From the NCBI RefSeq assembly GCF_008974325.1, contig NZ_BKCG01000001.1, positions 868,001-932,000 of the forward strand: a stretch of DNA of 64,000 nt, in the 5' to 3' direction. This DNA is from Patiriisocius marinus. GTDB lineage: Bacteria; Bacteroidota; Bacteroidia; Flavobacteriales; Flavobacteriaceae. This document shows positions 1 to 8,829 of the stretch, piece after piece; the stretch's first letter is position 1, and each line of letters starts with the position of its first letter. The notes below the pieces were generated by a model. The model was not told the DNA's origin. It did no database searches and saw only the letters and a program-made list of their open reading frames with translations. The translations under genes and the position numbers were made by a program.

Positions 1-1
1 G

Positions 2-667
2 AAAGGTGTCATGGCATTTTTATATAGAACAGTAAAAAGGCGATCATTAAAAAACAAAATTTCATTAATAGAATCTCGTCTAGGTACTAAAGGAAGTTTA
101 TTAGATGTTGGAGCTGGTACAGGAGAATTTTGTAAAGTCGCATTTGATAATAATTGGAAAGTTGAAGGAGTAGAGCCGAGTAAAGTGGCATTAAAATTTG
201 CTAATGAAAAAGGTATTAAAATGTATACTTCTATAGAAAATGTAGTTGACAAAAAATACGATGTAATTACATTATGGCATGTGCTAGAACATCTTCCTAA
301 TCTTGACGATGTAATCAAAAAGCTCTCAGATTTATTGAAACCCAATGGAGTTTTAATAATAGCTGTTCCCAATTACAATTCATTTGATGCGGGCTATTAT
401 AAATCATTCTGGGCAGCATTTGATGTGCCTCGTCATTTATGGCATTTTTCTAAAGAAAGCATTCCTAGGTTATTTAAAGAAAGCTTTAAAGTAGAATCTA
501 TTAAACCAATGTGGTTCGATTCTTTTTATGTGAGTTTACTTTCTGAAAAATATAAATCAGGATCTGGCTTTTCAATTAAAGCCTTATTTGTGGGATTAAT
601 ATCAAATGTTAAGGCAATTTTCACTAAAGAGTATTCATCAGTAGTTTATTGTCTTAGGAAAGGGTGA
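2..667 (+). CDS. SAM-dependent methyltransferase, 5'-truncated by window edge
   Basis: This is the C-terminal part of a class I S-adenosylmethionine methyltransferase. The glycine-rich motif I (LLDVGAGTGEF) lies about 30 residues into the visible part, followed by the WHVLEHL stretch and a GVLIIAVPN strand typical of the Methyltransf_11/23 type. The reading frame is open up to base 2, with codons for K-G-V before the first ATG at 11, so the gene very probably starts outside the window and the ATG at 11 is internal. Related enzymes often lie in surface-polysaccharide clusters, but the substrate cannot be told from the sequence. It is convergent with holB. Confidence 0.8.
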   Translation, partial: KGVMAFLYRTVKRRSLKNKISLIESRLGTKGSLLDVGAGTGEFCKVAFDNNWKVEGVEPSKVALKFANEKGIKMYTSIENVVDKKYDVITLWHVLEHLPNLDDVIKKLSDLLKPNGVLIIAVPNYNSFDAGYYKSFWAAFDVPRHLWHFSKESIPRLFKESFKVESIKPMWFDSFYVSLLSEKYKSGSGFSIKALFVGLISNVKAIFTKEYSSVVYCLRKG

Positions 668-754
668 TCTAGCCTTTTAAGAGCTGAAACTAAACCGAAA
701 ACCTTTTTATAAGCACTTTGTAGGCAAGTTGCTAAAAGCTCCTTAAATCGCTTA

Positions 755-770
755 AAAACAGGCCTGTTTT
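755..770. terminator. possible bidirectional terminator palindrome
   Basis: A perfect 16-bp palindrome (AAAACAGGCCTGTTTT) lies between the convergent methyltransferase and holB genes. With GGCC as the loop it would form a short hairpin flanked by A and T tracts. It is weak as a terminator, but its position fits. Confidence 0.35.
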
Positions 771-819
771 AATAAATAAATATTATTATATTAAAACAAC
801 ACGATAGAAAAGACTAATA

Positions 820-1968
820 CTAAGATTTAGCTTGGATCAATCGAGTAAGTTTAATAGAAAGATCAGTGAAAATAATTTTTCCATTTCCATTTCTAGAAAC
901 ATGGTAAGTAGCTTCTTCTAAAGCTTCAAAAATCTTCACAATATTATTTTGATGAATAAATGGTGCAAATTTCTCAATAGAGAATCCAGTTGCAGGAGCA
1001 TCAAAATAAATTAACGAGTCAGCGCTGTAATTTTTTAGCATTGCTTGCCTAAAAGTTGTACTACAATACGCTAAAAATTTCTTTTGTGTTTCACGGTTTT
1101 GAGATGCTAAATCAATACTCCATTGTAACAAAGGGTTTATGGCAGCTTTATTACCTTTTGCTTTAAATGCAGTACGTACCCATTCAACAAACCATTTTTC
1201 GAATTGTAAATCGTCACCCTCCTCATTTAGGAGTTGGAGCGCTATATTAAGATTTCCGTGTGCTAATTTACTAACTTTTGTTGCTTTTTTAACATCAACA
1301 TTCTCATTATCGGTTAGATATTTTAATATTTCTGAATCAGGTAAAGCGGGAAATTGTAATTTTTGGCACCTACTCCTAATAGTTCCCAAAATCATTTCTT
1401 CTTTTTCAGTGAGCAATAATATAATGGTGTTTTTAGGCGGCTCCTCAATTAGCTTTAATATTTTATTTGATGCTTCCGTATTCATTCTATCTGCCATCCA
1501 AACTACCATTACTTGATAACCACCTTCAAATGGTTTATGGATTAACGTTTTTGAAATCTCTTTAGCTTCATCAACACCTATATTTCCTTGTTTTTTATCA
1601 ATTCCAAGTGCTTCTAACCATTCATATAAAGAACCGTAAGGTTGCGTATTGACAAAACTTCTCCATTCTTCTAAAAAAAAAGAGGAAACAGGATTTTTTT
1701 TAACGTTATCTGTGGTATTCATAGGAAATGAAAAGTGCAAATCTGGATGTGCCAGTTTTGTTACTTTTTGAATACAAGCAGCCTCTTCGACACTCCCAGG
1801 TTGATATTGACTTGTTAATATTGCTTGTGCATAAGCAATAGCCATTGGTAAAATACCACTTCCAACAGATCCCACAAACAACTGTGCATGTGGTATACGG
1901 TTGTTTTCAACACTTTTGAGAAGGTGATTTTTTAAATGCGTTTGTCCTAATACGTCGTTAAAATGCAT
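820..1968 (-). CDS. holB: DNA polymerase III subunit delta prime
   Basis: Clamp-loader subunit that helps load the beta sliding clamp during replication. The N-terminal AAA+ fold begins FNDVLGQTHLKNHLL. The P-loop position is degenerate (VGSVGSGILPMAIAYAQA), as expected for delta prime, which does not hydrolyse ATP. The sensor-like LKLIEEPPKNTIILLLTE stretch and the IRSRCQ motif near residue 205 are characteristic of DnaX/HolB proteins. The frame can be read from a TTG at 1974, but the ATG at 1968 gives the natural start MHFNDVLGQ. It is divergent from pgk. Length (382 aa) is usual for Bacteroidota. Confidence 0.92.
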   Translation of the reverse strand: MHFNDVLGQTHLKNHLLKSVENNRIPHAQLFVGSVGSGILPMAIAYAQAILTSQYQPGSVEEAACIQKVTKLAHPDLHFSFPMNTTDNVKKNPVSSFFLEEWRSFVNTQPYGSLYEWLEALGIDKKQGNIGVDEAKEISKTLIHKPFEGGYQVMVVWMADRMNTEASNKILKLIEEPPKNTIILLLTEKEEMILGTIRSRCQKLQFPALPDSEILKYLTDNENVDVKKATKVSKLAHGNLNIALQLLNEEGDDLQFEKWFVEWVRTAFKAKGNKAAINPLLQWSIDLASQNRETQKKFLAYCSTTFRQAMLKNYSADSLIYFDAPATGFSIEKFAPFIHQNNIVKIFEALEEATYHVSRNGNGKIIFTDLSIKLTRLIQAKS

Positions 1969-2037
1969 ATGCAAATGTAGCTAAACAATGAGTAAATTCA
2001 AGCTAAGATATGGTTCTCTATCTCAACCTAAAACTAC

Positions 2038-2045
2038 TATATTTG
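2038..2045 (+). promoter_or_regulatory. promoter -7 element of pgk
   Basis: TAtaTTTG matches the Bacteroidota sigma-ABfr -7 consensus TAnnTTTG and lies 19 bp upstream of the pgk ATG. No clear -33 TTTG is visible. Confidence 0.6.
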
Positions 2046-2064
2046 TTATCTTAATTTTACTTTT

Positions 2065-3252
2065 ATGAAAACACTTTCCGACTTTAACTTTCAGAATAAA
2101 AAAGCATTAATCCGTGTAGACTTCAATGTGCCATTAGATGACAATCTAGAAGTTACCGATGCAACTAGAATTGAGGCTGCAAAGCCAACTATAATGAAGG
2201 TTCTTGAAGATGGAGGCTCTTGTATTTTAATGTCACACTTAGGAAGACCAAAAAATCACGAAGCTGAATTCTCACTTAAAAATATTGTGAGTAAGGCTAC
2301 TTCCATTTTAGGAATTCAAGTAAAATTTGTGGAAGATTGTGTAGGACCTTTAGCCGAAGAAGCCGCTGCCAATCTAAAATTTGGCGAAGTATTACTTTTA
2401 GAAAACTTACGTTACCACGCAGAAGAAACAGAAGGGAACAGAGAATTTGCTAAAAACTTAGCAAAACTTGGTGATATATATGTTAATGATGCCTTTGGTA
2501 CAGCACATAGGGCACACGCTTCAACAGCAATTATTGCTGATTATTTTGAAGGTGCAAAATGCTTCGGAAACTTATTAGCTTCGGAAATTTTAAATGTTAA
2601 AAAAGTACTAGATGATAATGAAAAACCAGTTACAGCTATTATAGGTGGCGCTAAGGTTTCATCTAAAATTAGTGTAATTGAAAACATTCTTGACAAAGTG
2701 GACAACCTTATCATTGGCGGTGGAATGGCTTTCACATTTATCAAAGCACAAGGAGGAAAAATTGGGGGTTCGCTTGTTGAAGATGATAAACAAGATTTGG
2801 CATTAGAAATTTTAGCTGCTGCTAAAGCTAAAAATGTGCAAATATATTTACCTGTAGACGCAATTATTGCTAATAGCTTTTCAGAATTAGCAAGCACTGA
2901 AATTAGTCCAATTGATTCGATATCGGATGGATGGATGGGTCTTGATGCAGGACCAAAAACAAACGAAATTTTTGCTGAAGTTATTAAAAACTCTAAAACT
3001 ATTCTATGGAATGGTCCAGTAGGGGTTTTTGAAATGGAACCTTTTGCTACAGGAACGAAATCACTAGGAAATGCAATTGCTGAAGCAACTAAAAATGGCG
3101 CTTTTTCTTTAGTAGGTGGAGGTGATTCTGTTGCTGCAGTTAAACAGTTTAATTTAGGTAAAAAAGTGAGCTATGTTTCAACTGGTGGTGGAGCGATGCT
3201 CGAAATGCTTGAAGGTAAAGAACTTCCTGGAGTAGCTGCTATTTTAGCATAA
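2065..3252 (+). CDS. pgk: phosphoglycerate kinase
   Basis: Cytosolic glycolytic enzyme that moves phosphate between 1,3-bisphosphoglycerate and ADP. The N-terminal signature [14 protein letters not shown], substrate-binding SHLGRP near residue 58, central [11 protein letters not shown], and C-terminal nucleotide-binding [11 protein letters not shown] and [10 protein letters not shown] are all intact. At 395 aa it is full length. It is monocistronic with its own TAnnTTTG promoter and a hairpin just downstream. Nothing is unusual apart from two tandem GCTTCGGAAA stretches near 2560-2590, the second belonging to a motif repeated elsewhere in the window. Confidence 0.98.
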   Translation: MKTLSDFNFQNKKALIRVDFNVPLDDNLEVTDATRIEAAKPTIMKVLEDGGSCILMSHLGRPKNHEAEFSLKNIVSKATSILGIQVKFVEDCVGPLAEEAAANLKFGEVLLLENLRYHAEETEGNREFAKNLAKLGDIYVNDAFGTAHRAHASTAIIADYFEGAKCFGNLLASEILNVKKVLDDNEKPVTAIIGGAKVSSKISVIENILDKVDNLIIGGGMAFTFIKAQGGKIGGSLVEDDKQDLALEILAAAKAKNVQIYLPVDAIIANSFSELASTEISPIDSISDGWMGLDAGPKTNEIFAEVIKNSKTILWNGPVGVFEMEPFATGTKSLGNAIAEATKNGAFSLVGGGDSVAAVKQFNLGKKVSYVSTGGGAMLEMLEGKELPGVAAILA

Positions 3253-3255
3253 TAT

Positions 3256-3282
3256 CACTAATTAAGTGCCTAGCAATTAGTG
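3256..3282 (+). terminator. hairpin downstream of pgk
   Basis: CACTAATT at 3256-3263 pairs perfectly with AATTAGTG at 3275-3282 and is followed by TTTT. It lies directly after the pgk stop. The T tract is short. Confidence 0.4.
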
Positions 3283-3403
3283 TTTTAACTTAGTGTATTT
3301 TAAGTGTTAAAATTTCGGCGTAGCCATCAACTTTTATTTTGCTGGATTATCAATTAGTATTACTTGGTTAAAATTTTAGACACAAGCTGTCGTTTATAAA
3401 TAT

Positions 3404-5023
3404 ATGAAGTATTTTTTTACAGTATTATTTAGTTCATTTTCACTGCTTTCGTGGTGCCAAAATGATAGTATTATTTCAACCAATCAACAGGAAGTAAAAC
3501 CTGTTACTACAACTACTCAATCTCAAATTGTAAAAATTGATTCGCTTAAAACGACTCATATAAAGGTTGTAGATTCTATTAAAGTTACTGGAATTAGTCA
3601 GGATTTACCTTCTACAGTTGTAGCTACTCAAATAAAAGACACAACAGTTATTTTACTTGAAGATATGGCTGCGGCTAGAAAATATGATAGTTTATGGCTA
3701 CAGGAATTATATAATGCTCCTCGTTTTGAAGAGATTTATGGAAGCGTTACTAACATGACGTATGAACCTGTTGATTATCAAGAATTACCAACCGAACTGC
3801 TAAAACAACGCCTTGCAGAAATAAATTCACGCACACCTTTTAATGTAGAATATAACCCAGCGCTAGAAAGTGTAATTAAAAATTACCTTAAAAATAGACG
3901 TCGCACAATGGGGAGGCTTATAGGTACTAGTGATTACTATTTTCCAATGTTTGAAGAGGCGTTAGCTAAATATAATATTCCTTTAGAAATAAAATACCTT
4001 GCTATAGTAGAATCTGCCTTACGCCCTACGGCTGAGTCTCGTGTGGGAGCAACGGGATTGTGGCAATTTATGTTTAGTACTGGTAAAATGTTTGGTTTAG
4101 ATGTAAACTCGTATGTTGACGATAGAACGGACCCAATAAAAGCAACGGAAGCAGCTTGTAAATATTTACAATCATTATATAATAGTTTAGGAGATTGGGA
4201 TCTTGCTTTGGCTGCATACAATTCTGGGCCAGGAAATGTGTCAAAAGCGATTAGACGCTCCGGAGGATATAAAAACTATTGGAATATTAGGTCGCACCTT
4301 CCACGTGAAACAGCAGGATATCTGCCTGCTTTTTTAGCAACAATGTACATATTTGAATATGCTGAAGAGCACGGTTTTAAAAGTGAAGGACCACGCATTC
4401 CTTATATTGCAACAGATACAATTCATGTCAAAAAGCAAATAGCTTTAGATCATGTTGCTGCAGTGACTTCAATGGATTTAACCGAAATAGAATTTTTAAA
4501 CCCACAATATAGGTTAGGGATTATTCCAGTAGTCAAAGATGAAATTTATTCGCTTCGACTTCCTGTAGATATGATTGGAAAATTTGTTGCGAATGAAGAT
4601 GCCATTTATGCGTACGCAGCAAACGAATTTAATAAAAGAGAAAAGCCACTTCCAGAAGTTTTAAGACAGGACAGTAAAACTAGATATAAGGTGCGTAATG
4701 GAGATTATCTTGGGAAAATTGCGAATAAATTCGGCGTAAGAGTAAGCGAAATAAAGCGATGGAACGGACTTAAAAGCAACAACCTAAAGATTGGGCAAAG
4801 ATTAACTATACACCCTCGAAAACCGTCCGCAACAACGTCTAAAACAGAAAAAGTACGTAACGTAACAACAGATCCTAATGCAAAATCATATATTGTGCAA
4901 AATGGAGATTCTTTATGGACTATTGCACAAAAGCATCCAGGAGTTACTGTAGAGAATATTAAAAAGTGGAACGATCTTAGTGGTACAAAACTAAAGGTAG
5001 GAATGGAATTAAAAATTCTTTAA
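3404..5023 (+). CDS. LysM lytic transglycosylase, MltD-like
   Basis: Secreted or envelope-bound murein lytic transglycosylase that cleaves glycan strands with formation of 1,6-anhydro-muramic ends. An N-terminal signal peptide (residues 1-18) is followed by a low-complexity linker. A GH23 SLT domain spans roughly 180-330: the catalytic Glu is in AIVESALRP, followed by VGATGLWQFM and AAYNSGPGNV. Two LysM peptidoglycan-binding repeats lie near 430-475 and 495-538, each with the YKVRNGDYLGKIA or YIVQNGDSLWTIA pattern. The 539-residue length and order match MltD-type enzymes of Bacteroidota. The next gene starts 18 bp downstream, so the two are probably cotranscribed. Confidence 0.93.
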   Translation: MKYFFTVLFSSFSLLSWCQNDSIISTNQQEVKPVTTTTQSQIVKIDSLKTTHIKVVDSIKVTGISQDLPSTVVATQIKDTTVILLEDMAAARKYDSLWLQELYNAPRFEEIYGSVTNMTYEPVDYQELPTELLKQRLAEINSRTPFNVEYNPALESVIKNYLKNRRRTMGRLIGTSDYYFPMFEEALAKYNIPLEIKYLAIVESALRPTAESRVGATGLWQFMFSTGKMFGLDVNSYVDDRTDPIKATEAACKYLQSLYNSLGDWDLALAAYNSGPGNVSKAIRRSGGYKNYWNIRSHLPRETAGYLPAFLATMYIFEYAEEHGFKSEGPRIPYIATDTIHVKKQIALDHVAAVTSMDLTEIEFLNPQYRLGIIPVVKDEIYSLRLPVDMIGKFVANEDAIYAYAANEFNKREKPLPEVLRQDSKTRYKVRNGDYLGKIANKFGVRVSEIKRWNGLKSNNLKIGQRLTIHPRKPSATTSKTEKVRNVTTDPNAKSYIVQNGDSLWTIAQKHPGVTVENIKKWNDLSGTKLKVGMELKIL

Positions 5024-5041
5024 TACATAAATGACAATTTT

Positions 5042-6016
5042 ATGAAAGCAGTTTATATAGCAATAGTTTCATTAATAGTACTTGTTTCTTGTGGTGATAA
5101 TTCAGACTCTAAAACTAAGTACAAGCAGGAGTCCCTCGGAAATATTAACACATTACAAATTGTTACTACAAACGAATTGTGGAATGATAGTGTAGGAGAG
5201 GTAATTAGAGAACGATTTGCAGCTCCCACTCCAGGATTACCGCAAGACGAACCGTTATTTTCAATGAATCAAATGCCACCAGATGCTTATAGTGGTTTTG
5301 CAAGAAAATATCGTTTATTTATAAAGGCTACAATAGCAGACAAGGATACAATTGCTATAAGAAAAAACCCTTATGCAAAACCACAAGTAGGAGCTTTTAT
5401 TACTGCAAAAACACCAGAAGGTTTGGTGAAAATAATTCGTGAAAATAGCGACAGAATTATTAAAGCATTTAAAAATAGCGAAATAGTAGAGCGTCAACGA
5501 CGCACTAAAATTTCAAAAATGCGATTAGACTCGTTACCAACAGATTTTGGTTTAAGTCTAGAAATTCCTTCGGCATATAGAATGTATAAATCTACAAAGG
5601 AATTTTACTGGATGCAGAAAGATCTAGAAGCTGGAAGCACTAATATAATTGTGTATGAGGTGCCATTATCTGCTATAAAACAAGATAGCACTGCAATTGC
5701 ATCTATTATTCAAATAAGAGACTTAGTAGGGGAGCGTGAAATGCCTGTAGAAGACGATGGTATTTTTATGACAGAAGAGGCATATGCACCATATATTTTC
5801 GATAGTGAAATAGACGGACATTTTGCCTATGAAACGAAAGGGACGTGGGAAGTAAAAGATAAGTGGATGGCCGGACCTTTTGTAAACTACGCAATAAAAG
5901 ATGAAGCAAATGATCGTTGGTTAATGATTGAAGGATTTACACATGCACCTTCAGTTCGTAAAAGAGATTTGCAATTTGAGTTAGAATCGATATTAAAATC
6001 TGCCAAATTGAAATAA
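5042..6016 (+). CDS. DUF4837 family lipoprotein
   Basis: Predicted lipoprotein: the signal peptide ends in a lipobox (LIVLVSC, lipidated Cys at residue 17). The remainder (about 305 residues) is a soluble alpha/beta protein of the DUF4837 type, a family I recall from Bacteroidota and whose function is not established. The gene follows the lytic transglycosylase by 18 bp and ends at a strong bidirectional terminator. The association suggests an envelope role, but nothing in the sequence indicates enzymatic activity. Confidence 0.75.
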   Translation: MKAVYIAIVSLIVLVSCGDNSDSKTKYKQESLGNINTLQIVTTNELWNDSVGEVIRERFAAPTPGLPQDEPLFSMNQMPPDAYSGFARKYRLFIKATIADKDTIAIRKNPYAKPQVGAFITAKTPEGLVKIIRENSDRIIKAFKNSEIVERQRRTKISKMRLDSLPTDFGLSLEIPSAYRMYKSTKEFYWMQKDLEAGSTNIIVYEVPLSAIKQDSTAIASIIQIRDLVGEREMPVEDDGIFMTEEAYAPYIFDSEIDGHFAYETKGTWEVKDKWMAGPFVNYAIKDEANDRWLMIEGFTHAPSVRKRDLQFELESILKSAKLK

Positions 6017-6037
6017 TAGCTTACCAAATTAAAAAGA

Positions 6038-6073
6038 AAAGCCCCAAGAAATAACAATTTCTTGGGGCTTTTT
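6038..6073. terminator. strong bidirectional terminator
   Basis: Perfect 15-bp stem (6038-6052 with 6057-6071) with a 4-base loop, GC-rich CCCC/GGGG core and flanking A and T tracts. It sits between the convergent DUF4837 gene and tatA and serves both strands. Confidence 0.9.
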
Positions 6074-6091
6074 ATATAGAATAAAATCTAT

Positions 6092-6271
6092 CTATTTTTC
6101 AATTTTGGATTCGTCCTCATCTTTAGAGGCATCTTTAAATTCCTTGATTCCGCTACCTAGACCGCGCATTAATTCAGGTATTTTTCTACCTCCAAATAAT
6201 AATAAAACGACCACCGCAATTAAAGCGATTTGAGGCCAACCTATCACTAAGAACATTGTTAAAGCTTCCAT
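6092..6271 (-). CDS. tatA: Sec-independent translocase TatA/TatE
   Basis: Small single-span membrane protein that forms the pore element of the twin-arginine export pathway. From the ATG at 6271 the protein is 59 aa: [11 protein letters not shown], a transmembrane helix ([16 protein letters not shown]), the conserved FGGRKIPEL hinge, an amphipathic helix ([14 protein letters not shown]) and an acidic/lysine tail. An upstream in-frame ATG at 6319 exists but lies upstream of a TAccTTTG promoter at 6291-6298, which supports the shorter start. tatBC partners are not in the window. Confidence 0.92.
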   Translation of the reverse strand: MEALTMFLVIGWPQIALIAVVVLLLFGGRKIPELMRGLGSGIKEFKDASKDEDESKIEK

Positions 6272-6290
6272 GTTAAATAATTTAGTTAAG

Positions 6291-6298
6291 CAAAGGTA
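6291..6298 (-). promoter_or_regulatory. promoter of tatA
   Basis: On the minus strand TAccTTTG, preceded by TTG about 18 bases upstream, matches the Bacteroidota consensus. It lies 20 bp before the ATG at 6271 and decides that start. Confidence 0.65.
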
Positions 6299-6361
6299 AC
6301 AAGAAAAACGCACATACAACGTTTTGATTTAAGATAAGCGTGCATCACCGTACTAAAGTTT

Positions 6362-6369
6362 TATATTTG
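6362..6369 (+). promoter_or_regulatory. promoter of the M23 peptidase gene
   Basis: TAtaTTTG lies 19 bp before the ATG at 6389. Confidence 0.55.
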
Positions 6370-6388
6370 TGATGGACACAAGAGTACT

Positions 6389-7255
6389 ATGGAACAAAAA
6401 GAAAAACGATCTAAAAAAATCAAGAAAAAACTCTTGCATAAGTATCGCCTAGTGGTACTTAATGAAGAAACTTTCGAGGAGCGGTTCTCATTTAAATTGA
6501 ATCGTTTAAATGTATTTGTGTTTACAGTGTTATTATCTCTTTTTTTAATTGGGATAACAACACTAATTATCGCCTTTACACCGCTTAGAGAATATATTCC
6601 AGGCTATTCTTCCACAAAACTTAAAAAGAAAGCGACTGAACTTTCTTTTAAAACCGATTCATTACAACAAATTATCAATATTAATGATCAATATCTAAAT
6701 AGTGTTAGAAAAGTATTATCAGGCGATATTAAGTCGGTAGATTTCAATAAAGATTCTATTATTGAAGCGGCAAAATTTGAAGCATCACAAGTTAATTTAC
6801 AAGCCTCAAAAGAAGATTCTTTATTACGAGAAAAAGTAGCAAGAGAAGATAAATACAATCCGCTTTTAGGAGAAGAAACACTTGGACTTGTCTTTTTTGC
6901 TCCTGTTAAAGGTACCGTTTCTGAAAAATATAATGCTCAAAATAAGCATTATGCTATTGACGTGGTGACCGTTAAAGATGCTCCTGTAAAAGCAGCAGCA
7001 AATGGTACTGTTGTTTTTGCTGGATGGACTTCAAACACTGGAAATGTTATTATTTTAAAACATTCTAATAATACATTGACCGTTTACAAGCATAATGCTT
7101 CATTAAGTAAACAACAAGGAGAAATTGTAAAAGGAGGTGAAGTAATTGCAACGGTAGGTAACACGGGCGACTTGACTACAGGACCACATTTACATTTCGA
7201 ATTATGGCGAAATGGGCACCCTGTAAACCCTACAGATTTTATTGATTTTGATTAA
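6389..7255 (+). CDS. M23 family zinc metallopeptidase, membrane anchored
   Basis: Predicted peptidoglycan DD-endopeptidase. The N-terminus is very lysine-rich and cytoplasmic, then one transmembrane helix near residues 45-68, a coiled-coil-like periplasmic stretch, and a C-terminal LytM/M23 domain from about 170. The zinc ligands look intact: HYAID supplies His and Asp, and GPHLHFELW supplies the HxH pair. It should therefore be catalytic, unlike the EnvC-like protein at 61.2 kb. The GH3-type gene starts 16 bp downstream. Confidence 0.9.
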   Translation: MEQKEKRSKKIKKKLLHKYRLVVLNEETFEERFSFKLNRLNVFVFTVLLSLFLIGITTLIIAFTPLREYIPGYSSTKLKKKATELSFKTDSLQQIININDQYLNSVRKVLSGDIKSVDFNKDSIIEAAKFEASQVNLQASKEDSLLREKVAREDKYNPLLGEETLGLVFFAPVKGTVSEKYNAQNKHYAIDVVTVKDAPVKAAANGTVVFAGWTSNTGNVIILKHSNNTLTVYKHNASLSKQQGEIVKGGEVIATVGNTGDLTTGPHLHFELWRNGHPVNPTDFIDFD

Positions 7256-7271
7256 TACTGAAGTTTAAACT

Positions 7272-8777
7272 ATGTCTATAAAAGCTTTTGGCGCTAAAAT
7301 TTTTGCTCAATTTGTCATAAATAGGCAAAATAGATGGGCTGCTACTCCAATTAAAACACAGAAGAAGGTTTTTAATCAATTAATTGATAAAGCAAAAAAT
7401 ACAGCCTTCGGAAATGATCATAATTTTTCTAAAATTACATCTCATCAAGATTTTGTGAACCATGTTCCTATTAGGGATTATGAGGCGTTAAAAAACTATG
7501 TGGACAGAGTAGTTTCTGGAGAGCCAGATGTTTTATGGCCCGGAAAACCATTGTATTTTGCAAAAACATCAGGGACAACATCTGGCGCTAAGTATATTCC
7601 ATTAACAAAAGAGTCTATGCCTACGCACATTAAAGCTGCGCGAAATGCTATTTTATCCTACATCAACGAAACTGGCAACACAAAATTTGTAGATGGTAAA
7701 ATGATTTTTCTACAAGGTAGCCCAGAGATGACAGAAAAAAATGGGATAGGTTTAGGTAGACTTTCAGGTATTGTAGCGCATTATGTTCCTGCATATTTAC
7801 AAAAAAACAGACTTCCATCTTTAGAAACCAATTGTATTGATGATTGGGAAACAAAAGTCGCAGCAATTGTAACAGAAACTAAAGATCAAGATATGACTGT
7901 TATTAGCGGAATTCCACCGTGGGTACAGATGTATTTTGAAAGATTAACCGAAACTACAGGAAAAAAAATAGGTGATTTATTTAAAAACTTTGACTTATTT
8001 ATTTACGGAGGTGTTAATTACGAACCCTATCGTGCAAAATTTGAACAATTAATAGGTAGAAAGGTTGATAGTATAGAATTATTTCCAGCAAGTGAGGGCT
8101 TTTTTGCTTTTCAAGACAGTCAAAAAGCGGAAGGAATGTTACTACAATTAGACAGCGGAATCTTCTATGAATTTATAGAAGCAGATCAGTTTTTTTCTGA
8201 AACGCCAACAAGATTAACCATTGGTGAAGTTAAAAAAGGAGTGAATTATGTCATGATAATTTCAACCTCTGCTGGATTGTGGGGTTATAACATTGGTGAT
8301 ACGGTGCAATTTACTTCAACTGCGCCTTATCGTGTTGTAGTTTCTGGAAGGATTAAACATTTTATTTCAGCGTTTGGCGAACACGTTATTGGTAAAGAAG
8401 TAGAAACCGCAATGTTAGAAGCTATTGAGGCACATGGTTTTAGTATTTCAGAATTTACAGTGGCGCCTCAAACAAATCCTAAAGAAGGAGCGTTAGCATA
8501 TCACGAATGGTTTGTCGAGTTTGAAAATACTCCAAAAAATTTAACTTCGATTGCTAAAAGTATTGACGTTTCGCTCCAAAAACAAAACAGTTATTACAAA
8601 GATTTAATTGATGGAAATATGTTGCAAGCACTTAAAATTTCGGCTTTGCCTAAGGATGCTTTTCAGCAATATATGAAGTCACAAGGAAAACTAGGAGGGC
8701 AAAATAAAGTGCCCCGTTTATCTAATGATCGCAAGATTGCAGATGCATTAACTTCAATTATTTCTAATGCGAAATAA
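7272..8777 (+). CDS. GH3 auxin-responsive promoter family protein
   Basis: 501-residue member of the GH3 branch of the ANL adenylate-forming superfamily. In plants these enzymes join amino acids to acyl acids through an acyl-adenylate. The ATP-binding motif KTSGTTSGAKYIPLT is present near residue 100, with the adenylate motif around LFPASEGFFAFQ and the hinge region VVSGRIKHFISAFGEHV near 360. The bacterial substrate is unknown; amide bond formation on a carboxylic acid is an inference from the family. It lies between an M23 peptidase and the DUF6909-like gene, which has its own promoter. Confidence 0.88.
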   Translation: MSIKAFGAKIFAQFVINRQNRWAATPIKTQKKVFNQLIDKAKNTAFGNDHNFSKITSHQDFVNHVPIRDYEALKNYVDRVVSGEPDVLWPGKPLYFAKTSGTTSGAKYIPLTKESMPTHIKAARNAILSYINETGNTKFVDGKMIFLQGSPEMTEKNGIGLGRLSGIVAHYVPAYLQKNRLPSLETNCIDDWETKVAAIVTETKDQDMTVISGIPPWVQMYFERLTETTGKKIGDLFKNFDLFIYGGVNYEPYRAKFEQLIGRKVDSIELFPASEGFFAFQDSQKAEGMLLQLDSGIFYEFIEADQFFSETPTRLTIGEVKKGVNYVMIISTSAGLWGYNIGDTVQFTSTAPYRVVVSGRIKHFISAFGEHVIGKEVETAMLEAIEAHGFSISEFTVAPQTNPKEGALAYHEWFVEFENTPKNLTSIAKSIDVSLQKQNSYYKDLIDGNMLQALKISALPKDAFQQYMKSQGKLGGQNKVPRLSNDRKIADALTSIISNAK

Positions 8778-8808
8778 TACGAAATAGCTATAACTGTAAT
8801 AAAACGTG

Positions 8809-8816
8809 TATCTTTG
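8809..8816 (+). promoter_or_regulatory. promoter directly before the DUF6909-like gene
   Basis: TAtcTTTG ends 13 bases before the ATG at 8830. Transcription should begin a few bases before the start codon, excluding the alternative upstream ATG at 8806. Confidence 0.6.
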
Positions 8817-8829
8817 CCGAGAAATCTAC

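Noticed and set aside
1139-1516. 125-codon ORF on the plus strand
   Set aside because: Lies fully inside holB on the opposite strand; holB has clear family motifs, this does not.
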